Shown in pieces: positions 26,952 through 35,785 of a stretch of 64,000 bases of DNA. This DNA comes from Streptomyces sp. C10-9-1 (GTDB lineage: Bacteria > Actinomycetota > Actinomycetes > Streptomycetales > Streptomycetaceae): the NCBI RefSeq assembly GCF_024497955.1, contig NZ_JANHKP010000022.1, positions 36,660 to 100,659 on the forward strand, read 5' to 3'. The notes under the pieces are model-generated. The model saw only the letters and a list, made by a program, of their open reading frames with translations, was not told the origin of the DNA and ran no database searches. Made by a program: the position numbers and the translations under genes. Position 1 is the stretch's first letter. Each line of letters opens with the position of its first letter.

Positions 26952-27728
26952 GTGAGCGACGAGAGGCGGCCCGGTGACGCGGCCGGGGCGCAGGACGCGG
27001 GCGGTGCCCGCCGCCCCGCGGCCGCGCAGGCGGAGCACGAGGCGGGCCACGGCGGACTCGGCACCCGCCTCAACTGGCTCCGCGCGGCGGTGCTCGGCGC
27101 CAACGACGGCATCGTCTCCACGGCCGGCCTGGTCGTCGGCGTCGCGGGGGCGACCTCGGAGCGCTCCGCCCTGCTGACCGCGGGCCTGGCCGGGCTGATG
27201 GCCGGGTCGCTGTCCATGGCGGCGGGCGAGTACGTCTCGGTGTCCACCCAGCGCGACTCCGAGCTGGCCGCCCTCGCGCAGGAGCGGCGCGAGCTGGCGG
27301 AGCAGCCCGAGGCCGAACTGGAAGAACTCACGCAGATGCTGACGGACCGCGGCCTTTCGGGGGCGGTGGCCCGGGAGGCCGCCGAGCAGTTCACCGCCCG
27401 CGACGCCCTGCGCACCCACGCCCGGGTGGAACTCGGCATCGACCCGGACGCCCTCACCAACCCCTGGCACGCGGCGGGGGCCAGCTTCCTGGCGTTCACG
27501 GTGGGAGCCCTGCTGCCGCTGCTGGCGATGGTGCTGCCGCCCGCCTCCGCCCGGCTGTCCGTCACGGTCCTGTCGGTGCTGGTGACCCTCGCCCTGACCG
27601 GCTGGTGGAGCGCACGCCTGGGGGCCGCACCTCCGGGACGGGCCGTGCTGCGCAACGTCGGCGGTGGTGCGGTCGCGATGGGCGTCACCTACGCGGTCGG
27701 CTCCCTGCTGGGCGCCGCCGGGGTGTGA
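26952..27728 (+). CDS. VIT1/CCC1 family iron/manganese transporter
   Basis: This 258-residue membrane protein has about five helices. The family motif GANDGIVSTAGLVVGVAGA lies at about 48-66, and LMAGSLSMAAGEYVSVSTQRD follows. A charged central loop with repeated glutamates (QEREL, EAELEEL) is the metal-binding region of VIT proteins. The family exports Fe(II) or Mn(II) from the cytosol in its known members. It is divergent from the exonuclease and convergent with the CoA transferase. Confidence 0.88.
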   Translation: MSDERRPGDAAGAQDAGGARRPAAAQAEHEAGHGGLGTRLNWLRAAVLGANDGIVSTAGLVVGVAGATSERSALLTAGLAGLMAGSLSMAAGEYVSVSTQRDSELAALAQERRELAEQPEAELEELTQMLTDRGLSGAVAREAAEQFTARDALRTHARVELGIDPDALTNPWHAAGASFLAFTVGALLPLLAMVLPPASARLSVTVLSVLVTLALTGWWSARLGAAPPGRAVLRNVGGGAVAMGVTYAVGSLLGAAGV

Positions 27729-27756
27729 CGGGGGTGCGCCGCGGTGGCGCCCCCGC

Positions 27757-29157
27757 TCACAGCCGCCACCCGGGGGCGTCCGCGCCCCAGCGGCCCGAGG
27801 GCACCGCCCAGCCGGAGGGGCCATGGTCGAAGGCCACGGCGGGCAGCGCGTGGCGGAGCCGGCCCCGCGGGGTGTCCACCTCGGTCATCCACGGCTCCGC
27901 GTCGAAGTCCTCCGCCGTACCCGCCGCCGTACCCGACGGCCCCGCCGCCGTGCCCGGCCCGTGCAGCAGCCAGGCGGCGGTCCGCGCCAGCGAGACGTCC
28001 ACCACCCGCCCGGTGCCCGAGGCCTGCCGGAGGGTCAGGGCCCGCAGCAGACCGGCGGCGAGCAGATACCCCGTGCCGTGGTCCAGCGCCTGCGCCGGCA
28101 GGGCCCCCGGCACGCCCGCGTCCCCCTCCCGCAGCGCGATCCCCGAGGCGGCCTGCACCAGGCTGTCGAAGCCCCGGCGGCCGGACCAGGGCCCGCTGCG
28201 GCCCCACGCGGAGAGCCGGCCCACCACGAGCCCCGGCCGCCGGGCCGCGAGGTCGCCGGGCAGCAGCCCGAACCGGTCCAGCGCGCCCGGCCGGTAGCCC
28301 GTCACCACCACGTCCGCCGAGGACAGCAGCTCCTCGAACACCGCCCGGTCGGCCCGGCGCCCGAGGTCGAGCAGCGCGGAGCGCTTGCCGAGCCCGGTGT
28401 CGTCGTGAAGGTCCTGGGCCTCCGGCAGACCGGGGGAGTCCACGCGCAGCACGTCCGCGCCGAGCAGCGCGAGGGTGCGGGTGGCCACCGGCCCCGCGAG
28501 CACCCGCGTCAGGTCGAGCACGCGCAGCCCGGCGCACGGCAGCTCACGGGGAGCCCCCGCGGCGGGCGGCGCCCCGGCCGCGCCCAGCTCCCCGACGTGC
28601 AGCAGCGGCTCGGCGCCGGCCGCCGCACCCTGGGGATGCGCGGCCCACTCCCGGGTGGAGCGCACGGCGACGGCGAGGCCGCCCGCCGCGTACACCGCCT
28701 CCTCCACCTCGGTGGCGGGGCGCTCCGCCACCGCCCCGGCCACGGACGCCGCCCCCGCGCCGTCCGGCAGGCCGAGCGCCTGCCGCAGCCGGCGCCGGTG
28801 GTGCGGGTAGTTGGCGTGGGTGCGGACCCAGCCGTCGGCGGCGGGCCAGAAGCGCGACAGCGGGGCGAAGGCCGTCGGCGGCGCCCCGTCGAGCCGTACG
28901 AGCCGGTCGCCGAGGAAGGCCGCGGTCACGGCTCCGTCGTCGACGCGGACGGCGGGCACCGGACCGCCGCCCCGCCGGGCGGCCAGCTCCGCGGCCGCCA
29001 GGGAGCAGAGGGCGACGGTGGCCCGTGCGAGGGGCAGGGAGGGGAGCCGGGAGCGGAGGCCGCCCGTCCCCGCGGCGGTGACCCGTTCCGTCAGCGCCGG
29101 GTCGCCGCCGAGCGCGGCCCAGCCCTCCGTGACACCCGGGGGAAGATCATCCGACAT
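27757..29157 (-). CDS. CoA transferase family III (CaiB/BaiF-like)
   Basis: This 466-residue protein contains family III CoA-transferase sequence from about residue 200 on (LRVLDLTRVLAGPVATRTLALLGADVLRVD), with GYRPGALDRFGL and FDSLVQAASGIA. An N-terminal half-domain of about 190 residues precedes it, so it may be a degenerate tandem fusion. The nucleophilic aspartate position falls in DLGRRADRAVFEEL or nearby and cannot be fixed by eye. A CATAGT box lies 6 nt before the ATG, suggesting a leaderless start. Confidence 0.82.
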   Translation of the reverse strand: MSDDLPPGVTEGWAALGGDPALTERVTAAGTGGLRSRLPSLPLARATVALCSLAAAELAARRGGGPVPAVRVDDGAVTAAFLGDRLVRLDGAPPTAFAPLSRFWPAADGWVRTHANYPHHRRRLRQALGLPDGAGAASVAGAVAERPATEVEEAVYAAGGLAVAVRSTREWAAHPQGAAAGAEPLLHVGELGAAGAPPAAGAPRELPCAGLRVLDLTRVLAGPVATRTLALLGADVLRVDSPGLPEAQDLHDDTGLGKRSALLDLGRRADRAVFEELLSSADVVVTGYRPGALDRFGLLPGDLAARRPGLVVGRLSAWGRSGPWSGRRGFDSLVQAASGIALREGDAGVPGALPAQALDHGTGYLLAAGLLRALTLRQASGTGRVVDVSLARTAAWLLHGPGTAAGPSGTAAGTAEDFDAEPWMTEVDTPRGRLRHALPAVAFDHGPSGWAVPSGRWGADAPGWRL

Positions 29158-29319
29158 GACGCCACTATGGCACGGCGTCCGGGCCCGCGGTACGGGCCGC
29201 CGTCCCGCGGGCACCCGCCGAGGCGAAGGGCCCCGAGGGCGGCCGGTCCCGGTCGTGCCGGGCCCGGCCCCCTCGGGGCCCTCGCGCTGCGGCCGCCGCA
29301 CCCGGTCGCCGGGTCCGGT

Positions 29320-29354
29320 CCGGGTGCGGCCCTCAGGGACCGGCCGCACCCCGG
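29320..29354 (-). terminator. GC hairpin downstream of the S8 protease
   Basis: CCGGGTGCGGCC (29320-29331) pairs with GGCCGCACCCCGG (29342-29354) with one extra G, 8 nt beyond the protease stop codon on the minus strand. A further perfect 13-bp inverted repeat (29227-29239 with 29270-29282) lies between this and the CoA transferase. Confidence 0.5.
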
Positions 29355-29361
29355 GGTGCCG

Positions 29362-30894
29362 CTACCAGCGGACGGCGTCCAGGGCGTCGACGACGCCGGT
29401 GCCGTAGAAGCCGTTGTTGCGCGTGCCGCCCTCGCAGACCGTGTCCACCGTGCCGTCGCCGTTGATGTCGTACGGGTTGGTGCAGGCGGTGTCGTCGGCC
29501 TGGGCGTACAGCAGGCCCTTGACCAGCGCCGGCGGCGCGTAGGGGTGCTTCGACTTGATCAGCGCGACCACGCCCGCGACGTGCGGGGAGGCCATCGAGG
29601 TGCCCGCCTTGTACCCGTAGCCGCCGCCGGGCAGCGTGGAGAGGATGCGGCCGTCGACGGCCGGTCCCTCCGGGGCCTGGTAGCGGGTCGCGTCGCCGCC
29701 GGGGGCGGAGATGTCGACGACACCGTGGCCGTAGTTCGAGTACGAGGACTTCAGGTTCTTCGCACCCAGTGCGGAGACCGTGACCACACCCGGGATCTGG
29801 GTCGGGATGTCCAGGCACTCGCGCGGGTTGACGACGCGCTCCACCGGGGTGGTGTCGTTCGGGCTCGTGACGTCGGTGAGCTCGTCGGCGGCGAGGTCCA
29901 TCCGCGAGTTGCCCGCCGCGGCCACATTGACCGCGCCCCTGCGCTCCGCGTACCGGGCGGCACGGGAGACGGCCTCGACGAGGGCCTTCTGGTCCGCGTC
30001 GTTCTTGCAGTTGAACAGCCACGGGTCGGTGTAGTAGCTGTTGTTGGTGACGTCGACGCCGTGCTCGGCCGCCCACACGAAGCCGCAGACCACGGCCTCG
30101 GTGTAGAAGAAGCCGTCGGGCTGCGAGACCTTGATGCCGGAGACCTTCACACCCGGCGCGACACCGGTGATGCCGACGTCGTTCTTCGCGGCGGCGATGG
30201 TCCCGGCGACGTGCGTGCCGTGGTCGGACTCGTCCGGCCCCGGACGCCAGGCGCCGTCCGCCGTGTTCGGCACACCGCCGACGCAGCTGACGGACGCCCT
30301 GCGGTCGAAGTTCGGCGCGAGGTCGGGGTGGGTGTCGTCCACACCGGTGTCGATGACCGCGACGGTCACCCGCTTGCTGCCGAGCGACTTCTTGTGGGCC
30401 TGGTCCGCCTTGATGGCGGGCAGGTCCCACTGGAGCGGTTCGAGCGGGTCCTGCCCGTCCACGGCGGCCTCGGCGGCGGCCGCGGCCTCCTCGGCGCCCA
30501 GCGGGCGCTCCGACCCGATCGCCGTGTCCTTCGCCGCCGCGATCGGCGCGGTGCGGGTGGCGCCGGCCGACTGCACACCGCGGACGCCGCGTATCGTCTC
30601 GGCGAACGCGGGGTTCTGCGAGTGGACGACGATCACGCCTATCTGGTCGTACGCGTACACGACCGTGCCGCCGGCCTTGGCTATCGCCTTCTTGACGGCC
30701 TTCGAGGTGCCGTAGCCGCCCTTGACGTTGACCACGTAGGACAGCTTGGGGCCGTCCGTCGACACCGCGGCGGGGACATCGTCCGTGACTGCTGCCGACG
30801 CCGTACCCGTCGGCAGGAAGCCCAGCGATGCCGTGAGCGCCAGACCGACGGGGAGCGCGAGAGCGCGTCGTCGTCCGGATCCCAGATGAGCCAT
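29362..30894 (-). CDS. Secreted S8 (subtilisin-like) serine peptidase
   Basis: This 510-residue exported protease has an N-terminal signal peptide (RRR, hydrophobic core, TASAA). An inhibitor-like propeptide follows (about 50-110), then the catalytic domain with Asp182 in VIDTGVD, His225 in DHGTHVAGT and Ser in GTSMASPHVAG. The oxyanion Asn is in AAAGNS. The C-terminal insert with DINGDGTVDTV looks like a calcium-binding loop. The ATG at 30894 is chosen for the GGAG 5 nt upstream and the signal peptide. Confidence 0.93.
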   Translation of the reverse strand: MAHLGSGRRRALALPVGLALTASLGFLPTGTASAAVTDDVPAAVSTDGPKLSYVVNVKGGYGTSKAVKKAIAKAGGTVVYAYDQIGVIVVHSQNPAFAETIRGVRGVQSAGATRTAPIAAAKDTAIGSERPLGAEEAAAAAEAAVDGQDPLEPLQWDLPAIKADQAHKKSLGSKRVTVAVIDTGVDDTHPDLAPNFDRRASVSCVGGVPNTADGAWRPGPDESDHGTHVAGTIAAAKNDVGITGVAPGVKVSGIKVSQPDGFFYTEAVVCGFVWAAEHGVDVTNNSYYTDPWLFNCKNDADQKALVEAVSRAARYAERRGAVNVAAAGNSRMDLAADELTDVTSPNDTTPVERVVNPRECLDIPTQIPGVVTVSALGAKNLKSSYSNYGHGVVDISAPGGDATRYQAPEGPAVDGRILSTLPGGGYGYKAGTSMASPHVAGVVALIKSKHPYAPPALVKGLLYAQADDTACTNPYDINGDGTVDTVCEGGTRNNGFYGTGVVDALDAVRW

Positions 30895-30963
30895 GGGTTC
30901 TCCACATCATCCGTGACAACCGCCCAAACACCCCTTGCGAATGGGCGGGTTCATGACGAGTGA

Positions 30964-30992
30964 AGCTATCGCTGATCATGTGGGCACTTCAA
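30964..30992 (-). promoter_or_regulatory. Candidate promoter of the S8 protease, TTGAAG-17-ATAGCT
   Basis: On the minus strand TTGAAG and ATAGCT are spaced 17 nt apart, about 70 nt upstream of the protease start. The surrounding DNA is noticeably less GC-rich than the genes. Two GATC sites fall inside and beside it. The remaining intergenic DNA up to 31242 holds no supported gene. Confidence 0.45.
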
Positions 30993-31242
30993 TGGATCCG
31001 GCGGACGGATGCGGCCGGATACCGCCCGTCCCCCCGGAGGCGGGCGCGTGCGGGACGGGCGGTACCCGTCCCGTCCGGACGCCGGGGCGGCGACGTCCGG
31101 CGGGCACCTGGCAGAACCACCCGCGTGAACCGGTTCGCCCCGCACCCCGTGCCGTTGTCAGGGAGTGGAACGACAACCCGCCATTCCCCAGGGCACCACC
31201 GTCCAGCCGACCCCCATCCGCCCCGTGTCGCGAGGAGATTCC

Positions 31243-31608
31243 GTGACCACCGATGCGCCGCCGCCCCCGAGCGGCCCGGACACCGCCCCCGCACAGCCCA
31301 CCGCACAAGCGTTCGTCCGCATGCAGGAGAGTCCGGAATTCGGCGAACTGCGCCGGGCCCACCGCTCCTTCGCCTTCCCCCTGACCGTCGCCTTCATCGC
31401 CTGGTACCTGCTCTACGTGCTGCTGTCCAACTACGCGGGCGGCTTCATGGGCACCAGGCTCCTCGGCAACGTCAACGTCGCTCTCGTCCTCGGGCTCGCG
31501 CAGTTCGCCACCACCTTCCTCATCGCCTGGTTCTACTCCCGGCACGCCGCCGGGAAGCTCGACCCGCAGGCGGAGGCCATCAAGTCCCGTATGGAGGCCG
31601 ACGCATGA
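31243..31608 (+). CDS. DUF485 membrane protein paired with symporter
   Basis: This 121-residue protein has a Pro/Thr-rich N-terminus and two transmembrane helices (about 52-72 and 85-110). The DUF485 pattern FAFPLTVAFIAWYLLYVLLSNYA is visible. These proteins are encoded directly before acetate/solute-sodium symporters and are thought to assist them. The GTG at 31243 follows GAGGAG by 6 nt. Its stop overlaps the symporter ATG by 4 nt. Confidence 0.88.
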   Translation: MTTDAPPPPSGPDTAPAQPTAQAFVRMQESPEFGELRRAHRSFAFPLTVAFIAWYLLYVLLSNYAGGFMGTRLLGNVNVALVLGLAQFATTFLIAWFYSRHAAGKLDPQAEAIKSRMEADA

Positions 31609-33227
31609 GCCCCGCGCTGCACCTCGCGGCGGAGAACGCCACCACCGAGCACCGCGCACTGATCATCACCCTGTTCGCGGCCTTCGTGGTCGCCACCCTG
31701 CTCATCACCGTGTGGGCCGGACGCCAGACCAAGGACGCCTCCGACTTCTACGCGGGCGGGCGCCAGTTCACCGGCTTCCAGAACGGGCTCGCGATCTCCG
31801 GCGACTACATGTCCGCCGCCTCCTTCCTCGGCATCGCCGGGGCCATCGCGCTCTTCGGCTACGACGGCTTCCTCTACTCCATCGGCTTCCTGGTGGCCTG
31901 GCTGGTCGCCCTGCTGCTGGTGGCCGAGCCCCTGCGCAACTCCGGCCGCTACACCATGGGCGACGTCCTCGCCTACCGCATGCGCCAGCGCCCCGTGCGC
32001 ACCGCCGCGGGGACCTCCACCATCGTGGTGTCGATCTTCTACCTGCTCGCGCAGATGGCCGGTGCGGGTGTGCTGGTCTCCCTGCTGCTCGGCATCACCA
32101 GCGACGGCGGCAAGATCGCCATCGTCACCCTGGTGGGCCTGCTGATGGTCGTCTACGTCACCGTCGGCGGGATGAAGGGCACCACCTGGGTGCAGATGGT
32201 CAAGGCCGTCCTGCTCATCGCGGGCACCCTGCTGATCACCTTCCTGGTGCTGTGGAAGTTCGACTTCAACATCTCCGCCCTGCTCGGCAAGGCCGCGGAG
32301 AACAGCGGACACGGGGCGGCCTTCCTGGAACCCGGCCTCAAGTACGGCGTGAGCGGCACCTCCCGGCTGGACTTCCTCTCGCTGGGCCTCGCACTCGTCC
32401 TCGGCACCGCCGGACTGCCGCACATCCTCATCCGCTTCTACACCGTGCCCACCGCCAAGGCGGCGCGGAAGTCGGTGAACTGGGCCATCGGCATCATCGG
32501 CGCGTTCTACCTGATGACCATCGCCCTCGGCTTCGGCGCCGCGGCGATCGTCGGCCCGGAGACGATCACCGAGTCCAACGCGGCGGGCAACACGGCAGCC
32601 CCCCTCCTCGCCCTGCACATCGGGGGCACCGACTCGGCCTCCGGCGCCATCCTGCTGGCGGTGATCTCCGCGGTCGCCTTCGCCACCATCCTGGCCGTGG
32701 TCGCCGGACTCACCCTGGCCTCGTCCTCCTCCTTCGCCCACGACATCTACGCGAACGTGATCCGCAAGGGACAGGCGACCGAGAAGGAGGAGGTCCGCGC
32801 CGCCCGCTGGGCCACCGTCCTCATCGGCATCGTGTCCATCGCCCTGGGCGCCCTCGCCCGCGACCTCAACGTCGCCGGCCTGGTCGCCCTCGCCTTCGCC
32901 GTCGCGGCCTCCGCGAACCTGCCGACCATCCTCTACAGCCTGTTCTGGAAGCGGTTCACCACCCGGGGCGCGCTGTGGTCGATCTACGGCGGCCTGACGG
33001 CGTCGGTCGTACTGGTCCTCTTCTCCCCGGTGGTCTCGGGCAAGGCCAGCTCCATGTTCCCGGACGCCGACTTCGCCTGGTTCCCGCTGGCCAACCCGGG
33101 TCTCATCTCCATTCCGATCGGCTTCCTGCTCGGCTGGCTCGGCTCCCTGCTGTCGAAGGAGGAGCCCGACCGGGACAAGTACGCCGAACTGGAGGTCAAG
33201 TCGCTGACCGGCGTCGGCGCCCACTGA
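31605..33227 (+). CDS. Solute:sodium symporter, acetate (ActP/MctC) type
   Basis: This 540-residue permease of the SSS family has about thirteen helices. It matches the cation/acetate symporter subgroup: DFYAGGRQFTGFQNGLAIS, GDYMSAASFLGIAG, then TVGGMKGTTWVQMVKAVLL and ASSSSFAHDIYANV. The pairing with DUF485 supports monocarboxylate (acetate, pyruvate or propionate) uptake. Substrate is not proved. A perfect 21-bp hairpin follows 40 nt after the stop. Confidence 0.9.
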   Translation: MSPALHLAAENATTEHRALIITLFAAFVVATLLITVWAGRQTKDASDFYAGGRQFTGFQNGLAISGDYMSAASFLGIAGAIALFGYDGFLYSIGFLVAWLVALLLVAEPLRNSGRYTMGDVLAYRMRQRPVRTAAGTSTIVVSIFYLLAQMAGAGVLVSLLLGITSDGGKIAIVTLVGLLMVVYVTVGGMKGTTWVQMVKAVLLIAGTLLITFLVLWKFDFNISALLGKAAENSGHGAAFLEPGLKYGVSGTSRLDFLSLGLALVLGTAGLPHILIRFYTVPTAKAARKSVNWAIGIIGAFYLMTIALGFGAAAIVGPETITESNAAGNTAAPLLALHIGGTDSASGAILLAVISAVAFATILAVVAGLTLASSSSFAHDIYANVIRKGQATEKEEVRAARWATVLIGIVSIALGALARDLNVAGLVALAFAVAASANLPTILYSLFWKRFTTRGALWSIYGGLTASVVLVLFSPVVSGKASSMFPDADFAWFPLANPGLISIPIGFLLGWLGSLLSKEEPDRDKYAELEVKSLTGVGAH

Positions 33228-33267
33228 CCGGGGCCGGGGACCGCTGAGCGGGCCCCGGCAGCCCCTC

Positions 33268-33311
33268 CCGGCCCGGCCGCGTCGTAGGGTCCTACGACGC
33301 GGCCGGGCCGG
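33268..33311 (+). terminator. Perfect 21-bp hairpin after the symporter
   Basis: Positions 33268-33288 and 33291-33311 are exact reverse complements around a GT, giving a very stable hairpin 40 nt after the symporter stop and 88 nt before moaA. There is no U-tract. It insulates moaA from upstream transcription. Confidence 0.75.
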
Positions 33312-33398
33312 AGTCCGTGGCAATCTGGCCGCCTCGCCGCCGACGGACTGGCGTACGCTCGGAGGCGTCAGTTCCACCACCCGGGGAGGGGACCAGCA

Positions 33399-34388
33399 GT
33401 GCTCATCGACACGTTCGGCCGCACGGCAACCGACCTGCGTGTCTCCCTCACGGACCGGTGCAACCTGCGGTGCACCTACTGCATGCCCGAGGAGGGCCTG
33501 CAGTGGCTGGCCAAGCCCGACCTGCTCACCGACGACGAGATCGTCCGGCTCGTCCGCATCGCCGTCACCGACCTCGGCGTCACCGAGGTCCGCTTCACCG
33601 GGGGAGAGCCCCTGCTGCGGCCCGGCCTGGTCGGCATCGTCGAGAGGGTCGCCGCCCTGGAGCCCCGGCCGAAGACGTCGCTGACGACCAACGGCATCGG
33701 ACTGCGGCGCACCGCCACGGCCCTGAAGGACGCCGGCCTCGACCGGGTCAACGTCTCGCTGGACACCCTGCGCCCGGAGGTCTTCAAGGCGCTCACCCGC
33801 CGCGACCGCCACCAGGACGTGCTCGACGGACTCGCCGCGGCCCGGGACGCGGGCCTCACGCCCGTCAAGGTCAACGCCGTCCTGATGCCGGGGCTCAACG
33901 ACGACGAGGCGCCCGAGCTGCTCGCCTGGGCCATGGCCCACGGCTACGAGCTGCGGTTCATCGAGCAGATGCCCCTCGACGCCCAGCACGGCTGGAAGCG
34001 GGAGGGCATGATCACGGCCGGTGACATCCTGGAGACGCTGCGCACCCGCTTCACCCTCGCCCCCGAGGACGACTCCGCGCGCGGCTCCGCACCCGCGGAG
34101 CGCTGGGTGGTGGACGGCGGCCCGCACCGCGTCGGGGTGATCGCCTCGGTGACCCGGCCCTTCTGCCGTGCCTGCGACCGCACCCGCCTGACCGCCGACG
34201 GCCAGGTGCGCACCTGCCTGTTCGCCACGGAGGAGACCGACCTGCGCGCCGCGCTCCGCTCGGACGCCCCGGACGAGGAGATCTCCCGGATCTGGCGGCA
34301 GGCGATGTGGGGAAAGAAGGCCGGATCCGGACTGGACGACCCGTCCTTCCTCCAGCCCGAGCGCCCCATGTCGGCCATCGGCGGCTGA
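33399..34388 (+). CDS. moaA: GTP 3',8-cyclase MoaA
   Basis: This 329-residue radical-SAM enzyme carries out the first step of molybdenum cofactor synthesis. The SAM cluster is C21-x3-C25-x2-C28 in DRCNLRCTYCM. The second iron-sulfur site near the C-terminus is seen in PFCRACDRTRL and QVRTCLF, and the protein ends in the essential double glycine (SAIGG). GTG start with GGGGAGGGG about 9 nt upstream. Other moa genes are not nearby. Confidence 0.95.
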   Translation: MLIDTFGRTATDLRVSLTDRCNLRCTYCMPEEGLQWLAKPDLLTDDEIVRLVRIAVTDLGVTEVRFTGGEPLLRPGLVGIVERVAALEPRPKTSLTTNGIGLRRTATALKDAGLDRVNVSLDTLRPEVFKALTRRDRHQDVLDGLAAARDAGLTPVKVNAVLMPGLNDDEAPELLAWAMAHGYELRFIEQMPLDAQHGWKREGMITAGDILETLRTRFTLAPEDDSARGSAPAERWVVDGGPHRVGVIASVTRPFCRACDRTRLTADGQVRTCLFATEETDLRAALRSDAPDEEISRIWRQAMWGKKAGSGLDDPSFLQPERPMSAIGG

Positions 34389-34446
34389 CCGCGCCCGCTC
34401 GGCCGCCCCGCGCTCGCGGGGCGTGCCGCCCGGTCCCGCGGCGGAC

Positions 34447-34683
34447 TCACCCCCCGGTGCGCCCGCTCTCCCCGGCGCGCCGCTCCCACTCCTGAAGCGG
34501 CACCACGTCCTTGAGGAAGCCGCGCGCGCCGAGGAACTGCGACAGGTGCTCCCGGTGCTCCCCGCAGGCCAGCCATGTCTTGCGGCGCTCGGGGGTGTGC
34601 AGCTTGGGGTTGTTCCAGGCGAGGACCCAGACCGCCGGAACACGGCAGCCCTTCGCGGAACAGATCGGCGTCTCGTCACTCAC
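34447..34683 (-). CDS. Conserved hypothetical protein, 78 aa
   Basis: This small soluble protein has cysteines at about 8, 13 and 40 and a nearby histidine (LACGEHREH), a possible metal site. It also has a conserved-looking WVLAWNNPKLHTPERRKTWLA centre. I do not recognise a function. It starts with GTG and converges on moaA. The protein ends in a polar Gly/Arg tail. Confidence 0.65.
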   Translation of the reverse strand: MSDETPICSAKGCRVPAVWVLAWNNPKLHTPERRKTWLACGEHREHLSQFLGARGFLKDVVPLQEWERRAGESGRTGG

Positions 34684-34817
34684 CGCGCCATTGTCCCAGC
34701 ATGGCGACGCCGGGCAGCCACGGGGGGAGCTGCCCGGCGTCGGTCCGTCGCTCCGACGGGGGATGCGGAGCGCGTAGGAAGTATGTCACGGACAACGCCC
34801 GGACGGGCACAGGAACT

Positions 34818-35180
34818 TCATGATTGATCTGAGGTTTTCCTGAGGTTGCCGAACCGGTCGTCCTCGTCCGCCGCGTCCGGAGCCGCGGGGGAGATCATCG
34901 GGCGCACCGGGCTCGGCAGGTACGCCGACGGGAGCGAGGGCGCGTTCTCCCGGCCCGCGTTGGCGACGACCACCGCCACATAGGGCAGCAGCATCCCCAG
35001 GACCAGCGTGACCACGGCGACATGGCGCTCCACGTCCCACAGGACCGCGGTCAGCACGACCGCCACCGTCCGCACCGACATCGAGATCACATAGCGGCGC
35101 TGCCGCCCGCGCACGTCCTCGGCCAGTCCCCGCCGGGCACCCGTGATCCGGAAGACCTCCGCACCGCCCTGCCTGCCCAT
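34818..35180 (-). CDS. DUF3099 family membrane protein
   Basis: This 120-residue protein has a cytoplasmic start EVFRITGARRGLAEDVRGRQRRY, two transmembrane helices (about 30-50 and 56-78), and a polar Pro/Asp-rich tail ending in a charged DEDDRFGNLRKTS. The start and the two-helix unit fit the actinobacterial DUF3099 family, whose role is unknown. The ATG at 35180 gives the expected N-terminus. Confidence 0.78.
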   Translation of the reverse strand: MGRQGGAEVFRITGARRGLAEDVRGRQRRYVISMSVRTVAVVLTAVLWDVERHVAVVTLVLGMLLPYVAVVVANAGRENAPSLPSAYLPSPVRPMISPAAPDAADEDDRFGNLRKTSDQS

Positions 35181-35398
35181 CGCGCTCCACCACCCGTTTC
35201 CGTGCCGGACCTCGTCTGCCCGGCACTGCCGCGGCCGGCCGTCCCCACGGTACGCCGCCCCGGCCCGCCCGCCGACCCCGGGGCGCCGCACGGAGGTACC
35301 GTGCGCACCCCGGCACCGCCTTCGAGGTGCGGCGACACGGATGCGCACGGAGACTTGCAGGCGTAACTGCTCACGCGGAGCCGTACGAGGAGGCAGCC

Positions 35399-35677
35399 AT
35401 GGGCTGGTTGTGGGCGATCATCGTGGGATTCGTGCTCGGCCTGATCGCGAAGGCGATCATCCCGGGCAAGCAGCACAGTCCGCTCTGGCTGGTCACCATC
35501 TTCGGCATCATCGGCGCGATCATCGGCAACGCCCTGGCCCGGGGCTTCGGGATCGCGGCGACCCCCGGCATCGACTGGGGCCGGCACATCCTGCAGCTGG
35601 CGGCGGCCGTCGTCGTGGTCTTCCTCGGCGACATGGCCTACACCTCGCTCAAGGGCGGCAGACGCGAACGGGCCTGA
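35399..35677 (+). CDS. GlsB/YeaQ/YmgE family stress membrane protein
   Basis: This 92-residue protein has three hydrophobic segments with the family pattern WAIIVGFVLGLIAKAIIPG, TIFGIIGAIIGNALA and a final AAAVVVVFLGD helix. Members are transglycosylase-associated or general-stress proteins of unknown mechanism. A very good GAGGAG lies 7 nt before the ATG. It converges on tyrS over a long hairpin. Confidence 0.88.
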   Translation: MGWLWAIIVGFVLGLIAKAIIPGKQHSPLWLVTIFGIIGAIIGNALARGFGIAATPGIDWGRHILQLAAAVVVVFLGDMAYTSLKGGRRERA

Positions 35678-35698
35678 GCGGCCCCGGCATCCCCGGCG

Positions 35699-35745
35699 CC
35701 ACGGCGGGACCGGGCGGACGCCACGTCCGCCCGGTCCCGCCGTGG
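35699..35745. terminator. Perfect 22-bp bidirectional hairpin
   Basis: Positions 35699-35720 and 35724-35745 are exact reverse complements with a CCA loop. It lies between the converging GlsB-like gene (stop 35677) and tyrS (stop 35786). Confidence 0.8.
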
Positions 35746-35785
35746 AAGTCCGGCGTACGGGGGCGGGTGCCCCGCACGCGGGGGG

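Noticed and set aside
31533..34679. 1048-residue open frame on the minus strand across the symporter and moaA
   Set aside because: It is the antisense of two well-supported genes; its composition (Gly, Asp, Gln, Arg) follows from the third-position bias of the sense strand.
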